Shown here: positions 1-5,735 of the stretch, piece after piece | Numbering within the stretch: position 1 is the first letter of the stretch | Layout of the letters: each line of letters begins with the position of its first letter | Assembly (NCBI GenBank): GCA_041481895.1 | Contig: JBGPCQ010000148.1 | Location: 1-7,391 of the forward strand | Direction: 5' to 3' | DNA: 7,391 nucleotides | Origin: JAMPXD01 sp041481895 | GTDB lineage: Bacteria > Desulfobacterota > Desulfuromonadia > Geobacterales > Geobacteraceae | The notes under the pieces: generated by a model | The model's input: the letters and a program-made list of their open reading frames with translations, nothing else | Databases searched by the model: none | Told to the model about the DNA's origin: nothing | Translations under genes and position numbers: made by a program

Positions 1-267
1 CACGGTTTGTTCGGTATCGTGGCCTGCATCTCCGACTAAAACGAGCGCGGCGTTGCCAGTAACTTCCGGGGTCACACGGAAATCACCTGTGGATTACACG
101 CAGGAGCCGGCTTCAACATTAATTTCTATGACAACAGGTTCGTGGGTCCTGAGGGGAAGTACCACCGGGCCGAGCCTTTATTTGGCGGCCGGCATATGAA
201 GCTGGATGGGTTTCTTGCGACTGCCGTTATCGGCGGTTGCAGTCAAATCAAAATCCTAAAGGAGTAA
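1..267 (+). pseudogene. Possible 3' remnant of an outer-membrane beta-barrel protein gene
   Basis: The frame starting at base 1 reads 12 residues to a TAA at 37-39, then stays open in the same frame for 75 codons to a TAA at 265-267. The second part reads like the end of a small porin-type beta-barrel: an alternating Gly/aromatic stretch (HAGAGFNINFYDNRFVG), then a KYHRAEP turn and a final GFLATAVIGG strand. Intact relatives would be expected to end in an aromatic residue soon after that strand. Here the frame runs into an unrelated tail (CSQIKILKE), which suggests a frame slip near the end as well as the internal stop. No start codon with a ribosome binding site follows the first stop. The final TAA overlaps the Shine-Dalgarno region of the next gene. 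The family assignment is by eye only. The opposite strand over 1-93 is also open and protein-like, so the strand is not certain. Confidence 0.33.
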
Positions 268-272
268 ATACC

Positions 273-452
273 ATGAAATCCAGCACGAAGGACCAGGCGG
301 AAGGCACGTTTCACGAACTGAAGGGTAAAGTTAAGGAGGTCGCCGGGAAACTAAGCGATAATCCAAAGTTGAAAGCTGAAGGTACCGGTGAAAGGATAGC
401 CGGCAAAGTTCAGGGAAAATTCGGTCAATTCAAGAAGGTTTTGGGGAAGTAG
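273..452 (+). CDS. CsbD family small stress-response protein
   Basis: This encodes a 59-residue, highly charged, Lys/Gly/Glu-rich protein with no membrane segment or signal peptide, so it should be cytoplasmic. It shows the CsbD pattern of two related helical halves: DQAEGTFHELKGKVKEVAGK (about residues 7-26), then KAEGTGERIAGKVQGKFG (about 34-51). The length is typical of the family. CsbD proteins are abundant general-stress proteins in many bacteria; their biochemical role is unknown. The ATG at 273 was chosen because AAGGAG at 258-263 sits 9 bases upstream. An in-frame ATG at 237 lacks a ribosome binding site and would add 12 residues not typical of the family. It has no partner gene close enough to suggest an operon. 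An inverted repeat follows the stop codon. Confidence 0.88.
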   Translation: MKSSTKDQAEGTFHELKGKVKEVAGKLSDNPKLKAEGTGERIAGKVQGKFGQFKKVLGK

Positions 453-464
453 TGTGAGCGGCGT

Positions 465-510
465 ATCATGCACCGGCGTTTCCTTGGACCCCCGGCTGCG
501 ATTGCATGAT
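465..510. repeat. Inverted repeat downstream of the CsbD gene
   Basis: ATCATGCA at 465-472 is perfectly complementary to TGCATGAT at 503-510, with short CCGG blocks at 473-476 and 492-495 that could extend the fold. It begins 12 bases after the csbD-type stop codon, so it may stabilise or end that transcript. No T-run follows, so a classical Rho-independent terminator is not supported. Confidence 0.4.
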
Positions 511-524
511 TCACCATAACCAGG

Positions 525-552
525 ACTCCGAATGGCAAGAGGTCTTCGGAGT
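525..552. repeat. Inverted repeat upstream of the AT-rich small gene
   Basis: ACTCCGAA at 525-532 and TTCGGAGT at 545-552 form a perfect 8-bp inverted repeat with a 12-base spacer. It ends 9 bases before the AGGGGAGG ribosome binding site of the gene starting at 576. It could be an operator or a 5' leader hairpin. No T-run follows, so it is unlikely to be a terminator. Confidence 0.4.
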
Positions 553-575
553 AGAAGCTTTAGGGGAGGCACTGT

Positions 576-800
576 ATGCAATTCTATGAATACAGAGGTT
601 ATACAATTTATCCTGCTCCGCATTTAGTAATTGACTCTGGCTATTGGAGTATCGAGGCAATAGTTGAATATAATAATTCGACTAATAAATACAGTAATGA
701 TAATATGTATCCTACAAAAGGAGAAGCTGTTTTTCATTCCATACAATATGGCAAGAAATTAATCGATAACGGCACTGTAATGTTTAATGAAGCAGTATAA
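576..800 (+). CDS. Small AT-rich hypothetical protein (74 aa)
   Basis: I do not recognise the function. The protein is 74 residues, soluble and rich in aromatics, with no signal peptide or membrane segment. Its layout is an N-terminal YEYRGYTIYPAPH block, a central W (SGYWSIEAIVEY) strand, then KGEAVFHSIQYGKKLIDNG, which looks like a helix. This recalls a class of small uncharacterised bacterial proteins with a 'Y-x-GY-x-I-x-P' start, a central Trp and a C-terminal 'EA...GK..ID.G' helix, but I cannot name a family with certainty. Coding is supported by the strong ribosome binding site AGGGGAGG at 562-569, 6 bases before the ATG, and by a good terminator 38 bases after the stop. Base composition is about 32% G+C by hand count, clearly lower than the GC-rich genes around it, which suggests recent acquisition or a mobile-cargo origin. 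Confidence 0.75.
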   Translation: MQFYEYRGYTIYPAPHLVIDSGYWSIEAIVEYNNSTNKYSNDNMYPTKGEAVFHSIQYGKKLIDNGTVMFNEAV

Positions 801-838
801 GCACACTCACATAAAGCAAGTTTGCTCCACCTGCTAAA

Positions 839-879
839 TAGTGTCCATCCGGAAACTCCGGATGCGGCACTATTTGTTT
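839..879 (+). terminator. Rho-independent terminator after the AT-rich small gene
   Basis: CATCCGG at 846-852 pairs perfectly with CCGGATG at 858-864 around an AAACT loop. The stem extends outward through C845-G866 and T844-G867, with C865 bulged, to TAGTG (839-843) pairing with CACTA (868-872). The run TTTGTTT follows at 873-879. It lies 38 bases after the stop codon at 800 and before the next promoter region, so it should insulate the lipoprotein gene from the upstream genes. Confidence 0.8.
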
Positions 880-892
880 CCAATTCGGAAAC
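876..892. repeat. Small palindrome upstream of the lipoprotein gene
   Basis: GTTTCC at 876-881 and GGAAAC at 887-892 form a 6-bp inverted repeat around AATTC. It directly abuts the preceding terminator and lies 42 bases before the ATG at 935, where a promoter or operator would be expected. It could be a regulator binding site or a second small hairpin aiding termination. The sequence alone does not decide. Confidence 0.3.
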
Positions 893-934
893 TAAATAAC
901 GTCCCACTACTTTTCATGAAAAGGATACGAAGCA

Positions 935-2341
935 ATGGTTCGAGTTTTTAGCACCGCACGCACGCTCTGTGCAACATTATTGGTTGCAGCCTTCCTTATG
1001 ACGGGATGCGGTTCAAAGTCATCCTCGCTTACTGGTGGCGGGGGGAACGCCGTAAATATCAATCCTACGATACTGCTGGCAGGCATCACCAACAGCATTC
1101 AACAGCCGATTGCTCGAGCATTGGGCGGTTGGGATTGGGGGAGTTTCATCAGCAGCTTCGGCACTCTCCTCACCAGCTTCAGGTATACCCTCGATATGCA
1201 GAAGGTTACCTATCAATCCACCGGGGCGGACGGCAAGGTACACTCCATGACCGGTCTGCTGATCCTCCCGAGAGCAATCTTCGGCGCCAAGCCTTCGGTG
1301 CCGATTCTCATGTATCAGCACGGGACAGAGGTTTACCGGCCTTTCTCGCCGTCCCGGTATCTAACCCACCAGGACAGGCCCACTGACTATCCGGAAGTGA
1401 TGGTCGCAGCAGCGATCGCCTCCACCGGCTACGCCGTTGCCCTGGTCGATTACGAGGGCATGGGGGACAACACCGATACCCAGCCCCATGTCGTTGGCGC
1501 CACGCTTGCGCAGCAGGTGGTCGACCTGCTCAGGGCAAGCCGCGACATAATCGGCGGAACAGCGGGGAACAGCAGCTCACCCTGCACGTGGAACGCCCAG
1601 CTCTTTCTCATGGGGTATTCCGAGGGGGGGTATGTGACCATGGCGGCAACGCGGGAACTGCAGCTCAATCATGCCGCCGAGTTCACAATCACCGCCTCGG
1701 CCCCCCTCTCCGGTCCCCATGACCTCTCCGGCGTCATGCGCGGGGTAATACTCTCGAACAGCACCTTCAAGGCCCCCTACTTTCTCCCCATGCTCCTCAC
1801 CAGCTACAACTACGCCTATGGTGGGCAGACGACGCTCTTCAGCCCCGGCTCGGCCATGCTCCCCCCATACAACACGACTATTCCCCCGCTCTTTGACGGT
1901 ACTTCGACATCGGACACGATCAGCGTGGCGATGGGGATGACCTTCAGTCCGGTAAACCTGATCGTGCCGAAGAGCACTCTGACCCAGCAGTTCATTGACC
2001 AACTCACCCTCGACACGAGCCCTGTGGTCGCCTTACTGAAGGAGAACGACTCGTACAGGTTGCCCGGGCAAGTGAATTCCGTCTGGGTGCCGAACGTACC
2101 GATGCGGATGATCCACCACAAGAGCGATGACCTGGTTCCCTACGGCAACTCCCAGGTCGCCTTCAACGCCTTCAGCACAGCAGGGGCGAAGAACCACGTT
2201 CTGCGGGGTCCCGGGGTCGAACTGGTAGCAGAACCCGTCCTCATAAACTTCTCTTCCGACCCGGTCAAGACGGTCCACTTCGCTGCCGCCTTCCCGGAGA
2301 TGAGTGATGGGTGGAAATGGCTCGACAGCTTCAGGAAATGA
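935..2341 (+). CDS. Secreted lipoprotein alpha/beta hydrolase (lipase/esterase-like)
   Basis: This is a 468-residue predicted lipoprotein. A basic N-terminus and hydrophobic stretch lead to FLMTGC, with Cys25 as the lipidated residue after signal peptidase II cleavage. A Ser/Gly-rich linker with GGGG at 34-37 follows. The hydrolase fold shows QHG at 128-130 (oxyanion-hole region), DYEGMGDN at 172-179, and the nucleophile elbow GYSEGG with Ser229. Asp398 or Asp399 in KSDDLVP is the likely acid, and His448 in VHFAAAF the likely base. The complete triad suggests an active serine hydrolase. The layout resembles secretory lipases and large esterases, but the substrate cannot be read from sequence; a peptidase role is less likely but possible. 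The start is supported by AAGGA at 921-925, 9 bases before the ATG. The protein should act in the periplasm or at the outer membrane. It is a single gene, with a terminator upstream and a shared terminator downstream. Confidence 0.85.
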   Translation: MVRVFSTARTLCATLLVAAFLMTGCGSKSSSLTGGGGNAVNINPTILLAGITNSIQQPIARALGGWDWGSFISSFGTLLTSFRYTLDMQKVTYQSTGADGKVHSMTGLLILPRAIFGAKPSVPILMYQHGTEVYRPFSPSRYLTHQDRPTDYPEVMVAAAIASTGYAVALVDYEGMGDNTDTQPHVVGATLAQQVVDLLRASRDIIGGTAGNSSSPCTWNAQLFLMGYSEGGYVTMAATRELQLNHAAEFTITASAPLSGPHDLSGVMRGVILSNSTFKAPYFLPMLLTSYNYAYGGQTTLFSPGSAMLPPYNTTIPPLFDGTSTSDTISVAMGMTFSPVNLIVPKSTLTQQFIDQLTLDTSPVVALLKENDSYRLPGQVNSVWVPNVPMRMIHHKSDDLVPYGNSQVAFNAFSTAGAKNHVLRGPGVELVAEPVLINFSSDPVKTVHFAAAFPEMSDGWKWLDSFRK

Positions 2342-2526
2342 GCATGAAAACGGAGTGATTCGGAAGCAAGCATAACCGGGAGATCCGGGGAAGCGGTTCT
2401 CAGGGAGGCATAACAGGAGACCAGCATTACATCTTGGGACAGTACAGTGGCGCTGGTACGCGTCATTCAAGGTCGTATGGTACTGCAGGCCGTAAAATCC
2501 CGGCATGAAACAGTTCAGTTGAATAA

Positions 2527-2554
2527 AAAAGGGCGCACCGCGATGCGCCCTTTT
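2527..2554. terminator. Bidirectional Rho-independent terminator between convergent genes
   Basis: AAAAGGGCGCA at 2527-2537 and TGCGCCCTTTT at 2544-2554 form a perfect 11-bp stem around a 6-base loop. Because A-runs and T-runs flank the GC core symmetrically, it can stop transcription in both directions. It serves the lipoprotein hydrolase on the plus strand, about 185 bases after its stop, and the outer-membrane protein gene on the minus strand, 12 bases after its stop. I see no gene in 2342-2526. Confidence 0.9.
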
Positions 2555-2566
2555 GCGCATATCTGC

Positions 2567-3445
2567 TCAAAACGATATGTTGAGACCCGCACCGTAGTAG
2601 TCTGCCCGCAGTTTATAGAACTGGCCGAAGGGCAGGTTGCCGCGGTAATATTCACCGAAAATCTGAATGGCCCGTTTTACGGAAAAGGGGCTGCGGATGT
2701 TGATGCCGGCTTTGGCGCTTACGTCGGGGTTCCAGGCGGTTTCCTCCCAGGCATGGCACACGACGCTGGCGAATGGGCGCAACGACGACTTGTAGAGTGG
2801 CGTCGTGCTCAGATAATCGATGCCTCCCTGGACGCTGTAGCGCTTGAGGGAGGAGTCGGTGTGGAGGATATACGAGGGCCCGGCGGTGAGCCGGATCCCA
2901 TTCCATTCCCAGCCGCCGAGCAGTTCAATCGTCTCGAAGCTCAAGTTGATGCGCGTTTGCCGCAGATCCGGGCGCTGGGGGAGGAGGAGGAACTCGTCCC
3001 CCAGGTGTGAGGACTGGTGGAAGAAGCGCGCCCGCGCCGACCAGGGGCCGTTTCGGTAGCTGAGCGGTAAGCCGATGATATAGTCGGCGTTGATCAGGTC
3101 CATGGAATCGGAGTCCAGATTGAACTGGGCGAGGACCGCCCCGCTGATGCCGAACTGCCAGGCGTCCGCCTCGCCCCAGCCGGGCCAGCGCACCAGGCCG
3201 AAGCTGTCGCCAAACCCGACCGAGCCGATGTTGAAACTGTCCCCTGGGAGGTTGAGGCGGAGAAAGGTGACATGGGTGCGGGGCTCCTTGGGGCTTGCCA
3301 GCGGAGCGTAGAACTGTGGGTCTTCGGGGAAGAGGATGGTTTCCCGGCTGGCGCCCGGCTCGGTTTTCTCTGGCGGCACGTTGCCAAATGCTGCGTTAAG
3401 GGGAAGAAGCATTGCCAGGACCAGCCATACATTGAAGTTTCGCAT
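2567..3445 (-). CDS. DUF1207-type outer-membrane beta-barrel protein
   Basis: This is a 292-residue protein with a Sec signal peptide (hydrophobic residues about 5-19, likely cleavage after AAFG near residue 21). Family features, as I remember them, include PLASPKEPR at 48-56, the GDSFGLVRW region near 79-87, LINADY at 117-122 and the strongly conserved HQSSHLGDE at 143-151, which point to DUF1207. Alternating aromatic/polar strands and a C-terminal Phe (LNISF) fit an outer-membrane beta-barrel assembled by the BAM complex. The function of the family is unknown; a pore or envelope structural role is only a guess. The start is supported by AAGGAG, 6 bases upstream of the ATG. A candidate TTGACA promoter lies further upstream. 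It appears to be transcribed alone: more than 570 bases separate it from the next minus-strand gene, and the bidirectional terminator closes it. Confidence 0.8.
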   Translation of the reverse strand: MRNFNVWLVLAMLLPLNAAFGNVPPEKTEPGASRETILFPEDPQFYAPLASPKEPRTHVTFLRLNLPGDSFNIGSVGFGDSFGLVRWPGWGEADAWQFGISGAVLAQFNLDSDSMDLINADYIIGLPLSYRNGPWSARARFFHQSSHLGDEFLLLPQRPDLRQTRINLSFETIELLGGWEWNGIRLTAGPSYILHTDSSLKRYSVQGGIDYLSTTPLYKSSLRPFASVVCHAWEETAWNPDVSAKAGINIRSPFSVKRAIQIFGEYYRGNLPFGQFYKLRADYYGAGLNISF

Positions 3446-3489
3446 CGTGAGCTCCTTTATCGTGGACCCTGCAGCCCGCTGTTTTCCTA

Positions 3490-3517
3490 AGGTTAAGGTT
3501 TTTTAGTGCAATGTCAA
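3490..3517 (-). promoter_or_regulatory. Candidate sigma-70 promoter for the DUF1207 gene
   Basis: On the minus strand a perfect TTGACA lies at 3517-3512. Sixteen bases downstream is TAACCT at 3495-3490, a weak -10 matching TATAAT at three positions. Transcription would begin near 3483, giving a leader of about 40 bases that holds the AAGGAG ribosome binding site. The -35 is convincing and the -10 is poor. Confidence 0.4.
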
Positions 3518-3603
3518 GGGGGGGCGCTCCTTTTCCGCGGTCTCTGCAGTCCGCCGTCAACGCCGCCAATGCCGCCGGCCCTTACAAAGCTGATCCACGC
3601 GAG

Positions 3604-3909
3604 CTAAGTGGTATGGTCCTTGCCCGTAAAAGCTAAATTCCTGACTTTGTCCTTTCTATCTTTCAAATTCCGTTCCTTTTTTTCTTTCAGATGGCTCTCA
3701 AGGTGGATCAGCACATCGCCCTTCTGTTTGAGGATAAGTTCCCTTGAAGGACTCGTCGTGTCGATTGAGGGATTGGCCGCCTGGATAATGGCTTCTGTGG
3801 GTTTTCTCGTCTCTACGATACTAAGCGGCGTGTATTGATGCTCCTCCTTGGCTCCGGGCTGGCTGGATTGGTGGTATTGAGGAAAAAGTTCAAGAAAGCC
3901 TGAACAGGC
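3604..3909 (-). pseudogene. Start-less hydrophilic reading frame, possible gene remnant
   Basis: The minus-strand frame between TAA at 3912-3910 and TAG at 3606-3604 is open for 101 codons and reads like a genuine protein. It has a Pro/Gln-rich start (FPQYHQSSQPGAKEEHQYTP) and then a charged helical region (SRELILKQKGDVLIHLESHL followed by a KEKKERNLKDRKDK block). The family is not recognised. No ATG or TTG occurs in the frame, and the first GTG (3714-3712) would leave only 36 residues. A second minus-strand frame, 3962-3813, begins with GTG, is open for 49 codons and is also protein-like (SYISLTLPLKNTSAKPVQAF). It overlaps the first in a register one base away, so one indel could join the two into a product of roughly 115 residues. 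A chance open frame cannot be excluded. Confidence 0.33.
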
Positions 3910-3911
3910 TT
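3896..3911 (-). terminator. Possible terminator downstream of the AI-2E family permease gene
   Basis: AAGCCT at 3896-3901 pairs with AGGCTT at 3906-3911 around a GAAC loop. Read on the minus strand, it is followed by a T-rich stretch with a run of five T. It lies about 107 bases after the permease stop codon at 4018. The stem is short, so support is modest, and it overlaps the start-less minus-strand frame. Confidence 0.35.
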
Positions 3912-3929
3912 AGCAGACGTATTCTTCAA

Positions 3930-3981
3930 GGGCAGGGTCAGTGAGATATATGAGGTTGACACCCAACCTGCCCTTTTTTTT
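3930..3981 (+). terminator. Hairpin pair before a T8 run, possible plus-strand terminator
   Basis: GGGCAGG at 3930-3936 pairs with CCTGCCC at 3967-3973, followed directly by eight T (3974-3981), which is the form of a plus-strand terminator with a 30-base loop. A second hairpin, AGGTTG (3953-3958) with CAACCT (3964-3969), competes for the same downstream bases. No confident plus-strand gene lies upstream; the element would block antisense transcription into the permease gene from 3446-3900. Confidence 0.4.
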
Positions 3982-4017
3982 CTTCCTTCATCTCTCTGTG
4001 CTCTTTCGCAGGGATCT

Positions 4018-5100
4018 TCAGGAAGGTTCTGTGTGATTCCTGTCAGACTCTGTTAACTGATCGGCACCCGTCACATCCCGCCAAACGGTGATGAGGATCG
4101 CGAAGAGAACAGGTCCCAGGATAAGGCCAAGAATCCCCAGCGCAAACACTCCGCAGATCGCTCCGAGCACAATCGCCGGGACAGGGATATTGCTCTTTGC
4201 GCCAATGGCAAGCGGACGTATCGCGTTATCGGCTAAGCCCACGAAAATAATACACCAGAGCGCCAGGAGTCCCGCCTTGAGATAGGCGCCGTTGATGGCG
4301 ATAAGGGCTGCAAGGGGCACCCAGATAATGCCGGTGCCGACAACCGGCACGAGCGCTGCCAGAGCCGTCAGCGCACCGCATAGAACAGGGGCGGGGACTC
4401 CGGCGACAAAATACCCGAGTCCTGCGGTTGCGCCCTGCACAAGACAGGTGAAGATTGTTCCGACTGTCACGGCTGTTGTTGTGGCGCGAATCTCGGAAAA
4501 ATAGCGGCGCGCTTTGTCCTGGTTGGTGGCGAACCGGGCGATAGCAGCGGACATAATCCTTTCGCCGTCACGGTAGATGAAAAAGAGTATGAACAGCGCC
4601 AGCGCCAGGGTGAAGAGGAGTTCCCCGAGGTTTTTTGCGGCATTGGTCGCCGCATTAAGGAGATATCCCGAAGCGCCGGCAGCCAGCTTTGCGCCGACAC
4701 CGGAAAGATCTATGCCGAACCGCTCTCCCTGGGGGATAATCTTGCTTGCGAACGGAAAATGGCTGAGAGTGTCTGTCCCGGTCGTCTCAAATGCCTGAAC
4801 GAGCCGCTCACCTTCCTTATACCAGTCGGCTGCGTTTTGAGCGACCATGACGATCAGGGCTGCAACTGGCAGTATGAAGCAAACGGTTATTGCGAGAACC
4901 ATCAGTCCGGCAGAGCGGTCAGGGTGGTCGGGGAACTTCCTGGCCAGTCGGTCGTGGTGGGGAAGGGTCGCGATGCCGATGATTAGCGCCCACGCCAGCG
5001 GTTTGGCGATTGGGGCCGCCAGCAGGGCAAACAGCCAGACAGCGACGGCCGTGGCAAGGGCAGCCATGATGCTCAGGTATATTTTCTTGTCCATTGTCAC
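4018..5100 (-). CDS. AI-2E family transporter (PerM/YdiK-like permease)
   Basis: This is a 360-residue polytopic inner-membrane protein. Hydrophobic segments lie at about 8-47 (two helices), 64-87, 157-176, 211-233, 237-270, 276-291 and 307-340. A soluble segment lies at about 88-145, between the third helix and the rest. That layout is typical of the family. The block PAPVLCGALTALAALVPVVG with GTGIIWVPL (about 237-263) matches the conserved core, and the C-terminal GLILGPVLFAI (325-335) matches the usual 'GxxLGP' motif. Family members were named for autoinducer-2 export, but others work in sodium/proton exchange or have unknown substrates, so quorum sensing should not be assumed. Translation can begin at GTG 5100 or at ATG 5094. 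The GGGGGAAAGGTGA upstream serves both, and ATG 5094 may be the better start. The gene is 120 bases downstream of the DUF2147 gene and may share its transcript. Confidence 0.88.
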   Translation of the reverse strand: MTMDKKIYLSIMAALATAVAVWLFALLAAPIAKPLAWALIIGIATLPHHDRLARKFPDHPDRSAGLMVLAITVCFILPVAALIVMVAQNAADWYKEGERLVQAFETTGTDTLSHFPFASKIIPQGERFGIDLSGVGAKLAAGASGYLLNAATNAAKNLGELLFTLALALFILFFIYRDGERIMSAAIARFATNQDKARRYFSEIRATTTAVTVGTIFTCLVQGATAGLGYFVAGVPAPVLCGALTALAALVPVVGTGIIWVPLAALIAINGAYLKAGLLALWCIIFVGLADNAIRPLAIGAKSNIPVPAIVLGAICGVFALGILGLILGPVLFAILITVWRDVTGADQLTESDRNHTEPS

Positions 5101-5220
5101 CTTTCCCCCACAAAACCAGTTATTGCAATGGAGGCGAGCGTATCCTAACCCTGATAAACAGGATAGTGCGTTAGCCGAATAACTTTCTGCCAGAAATGCA
5201 CAAAAATTATTTGTAACTTA

Positions 5221-5667
5221 CTAACGGGTCAGGGCGAAGTTGCGACCGATAAGTGAAACCCCGATATAGCCGCGCAGTTCCAGTCGATCAGGCGATGCCA
5301 GGCGCATTTTGCACTTGTAGCTCTTGCCGGTTTCAGGATCGTAGCAGGTCCCGTTCCCCCACCGGTTGTTACCTTTGGCGGTGAGCCCTTTCATTACCTG
5401 CAGACCGAGAATCGGGCGGTTCCTCAGCGCCGGAACGGGATTTTTCCTGTCGACCTTTGTTTTACCGACCGGCCCATCCTTGCTGCTAATATAGTTGGGG
5501 TGCTTCAGCCAGACGATTTTTCCGCAGATTTTCTCTCCACACCTGAATAATTCCAACCGCGAATCACCCCCATCGGTTTTCCACGAACCTAGAATGTCGC
5601 CCGATGCTGCGCCTATGGCGGTTGTTGCCGTCAGCAGAACTGTTGCTAAGAATGTCAAGACCTTCAT
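5221..5667 (-). CDS. DUF2147 family periplasmic protein
   Basis: This is a 148-residue exported protein. The signal peptide MKVLTFLATVLLTATTAIGA is followed by GDILGSWKT, then the family core: LELFRCGEKICGKIVWL (38-54), KNPVPALRNRPILGLQVMKG (75-94), WGNGTCYDPETGKSYKCKM (103-121), RLELRGYIG (128-136), and the terminal FALTR corresponding to the usual 'WTR' end. C43/C48 and C108/C119 could form disulfides in the periplasm. The family's role is unknown. The ATG at 5667 is preferred because of GGAGG just upstream and because it starts directly at the signal peptide. An in-frame ATG at 5739 would add 24 charged residues before it. That ATG overlaps the TGA of the upstream glucan enzyme (ATGA), so the two genes are probably co-transcribed. 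Confidence 0.85.
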   Translation of the reverse strand: MKVLTFLATVLLTATTAIGAASGDILGSWKTDGGDSRLELFRCGEKICGKIVWLKHPNYISSKDGPVGKTKVDRKNPVPALRNRPILGLQVMKGLTAKGNNRWGNGTCYDPETGKSYKCKMRLASPDRLELRGYIGVSLIGRNFALTR

Positions 5668-5735
5668 TGATTTCCTCCGCCAACGTTTTTTCGGTTCATG
5701 ATGGTCTTGGGAAGCTCCACTCAACCCTCCGCCGA

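Larger units (their letters stand above)
3446..4017. other. 572-base stretch without a confident gene
   Basis: Between the start of the DUF1207 gene and the end of the permease gene I see no intact gene. The stretch contains the candidate DUF1207 promoter, a run of seven G (3518-3524), imperfect GCC-rich 9-base repeats (3552-3579), a 41-codon plus-strand frame at 3511-3636 without a ribosome binding site, two overlapping minus-strand frames (3604-3962), and two hairpins. A 10-bp inverted repeat also links 3589-3598 with 3703-3712. Confidence 0.6.

Noticed and set aside
1577..2002. A 141-codon minus-strand frame inside the lipoprotein hydrolase gene
   Set aside because: It overlaps the catalytic region of a clearly coding plus-strand gene and is Gly/Arg/Glu-rich with no recognisable motif.
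2447..3010. A 187-codon plus-strand open frame opposite the DUF1207 gene
   Set aside because: It starts at a GTG without a ribosome binding site, runs through the bidirectional terminator, and mirrors a well-supported signal-peptide-bearing gene on the other strand.
3552..3579. GCC-rich imperfect 9-base repeats as a tandem repeat or CRISPR-like array
   Set aside because: Only three diverged units without spacers; this is ordinary Ala/Asn-type codon repetition or local GC bias.
3608..3838. A 76-codon plus-strand frame rich in Phe, Ser and Leu, resembling a small membrane protein
   Set aside because: No ribosome binding site, and its composition is what antisense to a Lys/Glu-rich minus-strand frame would give. 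The minus-strand reading is more protein-like.
4018..5100. Reading the AI-2E family gene as evidence of a quorum-sensing locus
   Set aside because: No luxS, lsr or other signalling gene is nearby, and most members of this family have other or unknown substrates.
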